From contig JAUWMM010000119.1 in the NCBI GenBank assembly GCA_030613145.1, positions 1 through 6,230 on the forward strand: DNA of 6,230 nt, in the 5' to 3' direction. Positions 5,499-6,230 of this stretch are shown here, piece by piece. Origin of the DNA: Desulfobacterales bacterium. GTDB lineage: Bacteria; Desulfobacterota; Desulfobacteria; Desulfobacterales; C00003060. The translations under genes were made by a program, and so were the position numbers. The notes beneath the pieces are model-generated. The model ran no database searches. It saw nothing but the letters and a program-made list of their open reading frames with translations, and was not told the origin of the DNA. Within the stretch, counting starts at the first letter, position 1, and the number at the start of each line of letters is the position of its first letter.

Positions 5499-6230
5499 TT
5501 ACCCCTTCACCGCGCCAAAGGTCAAACCCCGAATGATGTAGCGCTGCATGAACCAGGCAGCGGCAAGGGTGGGCATGATGGCCATGGCGGTGCAGCCTGT
5601 CATGGCCCCCCAATTCATGCCGGTGGCGGTCCAGAAGGTGGAAAGCCCGATGTTCACCGTCCTTGCGGCCGTCCGTGTGAAAAGGAATGCAAACAAAAAC
5701 TCGTTCCACGAAAACACCAGGCAGAATATGGCTGTGATAGCCGCACCCGGCTTGATCACAGGAAAAACCACCTTTCGAAAGATTGCCAACTGGCTGTGAC
5801 CATCGATCATGGCCGCCTGTTCAAGCTCCACGGGAATCTCCCGAAAGAACCCATAAAGCAGAAAGATGGCAAAGGACATATTAAAGTAGAGGTATAGCAC
5901 GGTCAAGCCAAAGGTGGTGTCCAGAAGCCCCAGGGCCTTAAAGCCGAAGAAGAACGGAATGGCCGCCACAGCGCCCGGGAACATTCGAGTGGAAATGGTG
6001 ATAAAGAGGAGATGGCCGTGACCGGTGTTGAAACGGGAAAAACTGTAGGCAGCCGGCAGGGACACAATCATCACCAGAGCCGTGCTGGCCACAGCGACAA
6101 TCAAGGTATTTAAGAGCTCTCTTAGAAACCCTGTCTTGAAAAACAGGTGATAGTAGTTCTCAAGGGTCGGAGAGAAAACAAAGAGCTTCACAATGTTGGT
6201 GCTATAGATGTCTGCATTGGCCTTGATGGA
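5499..6230 (-). CDS. Carbohydrate ABC transporter permease (MalG/UgpE type), N-terminus outside the window
   Basis: The frame is open to the right edge and ends at TAA 5501-5499, giving 243 visible residues. A GTG at 6191 is an artificial start: the codons before it continue a typical MalG-like periplasmic segment (SIKANADIY, then SPTLENYYHLF), so only the first transmembrane helix and a short tail, perhaps 30-45 residues, should be missing. The cytoplasmic EAA loop, which docks on the ATPase, is clear at visible residues 135-162 (EQAAMIDG, then F-x-x-V-x-x-P-x-x-x-PG). Hydrophobic segments flank it, and the C-terminus RGLTFGAVKG is characteristic of the family. This subunit forms half of the inner-membrane channel for an imported sugar, polyol or glycerol-phosphate-like solute. 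The partner permease, binding protein and ATPase would be expected to the right of the window. The substrate cannot be told from this subunit. Confidence 0.9.
   Translation of the reverse strand, partial: SIKANADIYSTNIVKLFVFSPTLENYYHLFFKTGFLRELLNTLIVAVASTALVMIVSLPAAYSFSRFNTGHGHLLFITISTRMFPGAVAAIPFFFGFKALGLLDTTFGLTVLYLYFNMSFAIFLLYGFFREIPVELEQAAMIDGHSQLAIFRKVVFPVIKPGAAITAIFCLVFSWNEFLFAFLFTRTAARTVNIGLSTFWTATGMNWGAMTGCTAMAIMPTLAAAWFMQRYIIRGLTFGAVKG

Overview
The window looks like part of a chromosome from an anaerobic bacterium. A Desulfobacterota (former Deltaproteobacteria) member is the best guess. This rests on the gene mix: a C_GCAxxG_C_C redox protein, a LarA-like protein and a molybdenum hydroxylase. 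No phylogenetic marker gene is present, so the assignment is inference. No tRNA, rRNA, CRISPR array, insertion sequence or phage gene was seen.

Layout. The left part reads on the plus strand: the 3' end of a LarA-like (DUF2088) gene cut by the window edge (2-472), a perfect 15-bp inverted repeat that may act as a terminator (485-518), and a complete C_GCAxxG_C_C gene (599-1141). Everything to the right reads on the minus strand. From right to left these are a MalG-type sugar ABC-transporter permease cut by the right edge (5499-6230), an alpha/beta hydrolase of the monoacylglycerol-lipase type (4586-5401), a 308-bp gap, a molybdopterin-binding large subunit of the xanthine dehydrogenase family (1851-4277), a 46-codon remnant of a second C_GCAxxG_C_C gene (1703-1840), and a small cupin protein (1193-1540). 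The two gene groups converge at about 1142-1192.

How the genes fit together. The permease and hydrolase are 97 bp apart and codirectional. They could be cotranscribed, but nothing links their substrates. The molybdenum hydroxylase large subunit stands alone: neither the [2Fe-2S] small subunit nor the FAD subunit lies beside it, although such enzymes usually need both or an equivalent electron path. The cupin and the hydroxylase gene sit in a stretch that is less GC-rich in hand-sampled lines than the genes on either side. The broken C_GCAxxG_C_C copy lies directly against the hydroxylase stop codon, and it is an inverted diverged copy of the intact gene's 3' end. The middle of the window therefore looks like the product of rearrangement or transfer.

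I did not find a convincing new multi-gene system. The points most worth a second look are the paralogous C_GCAxxG_C_C remnant, the orphan hydroxylase and its unusual cysteine-bearing active-site loop.
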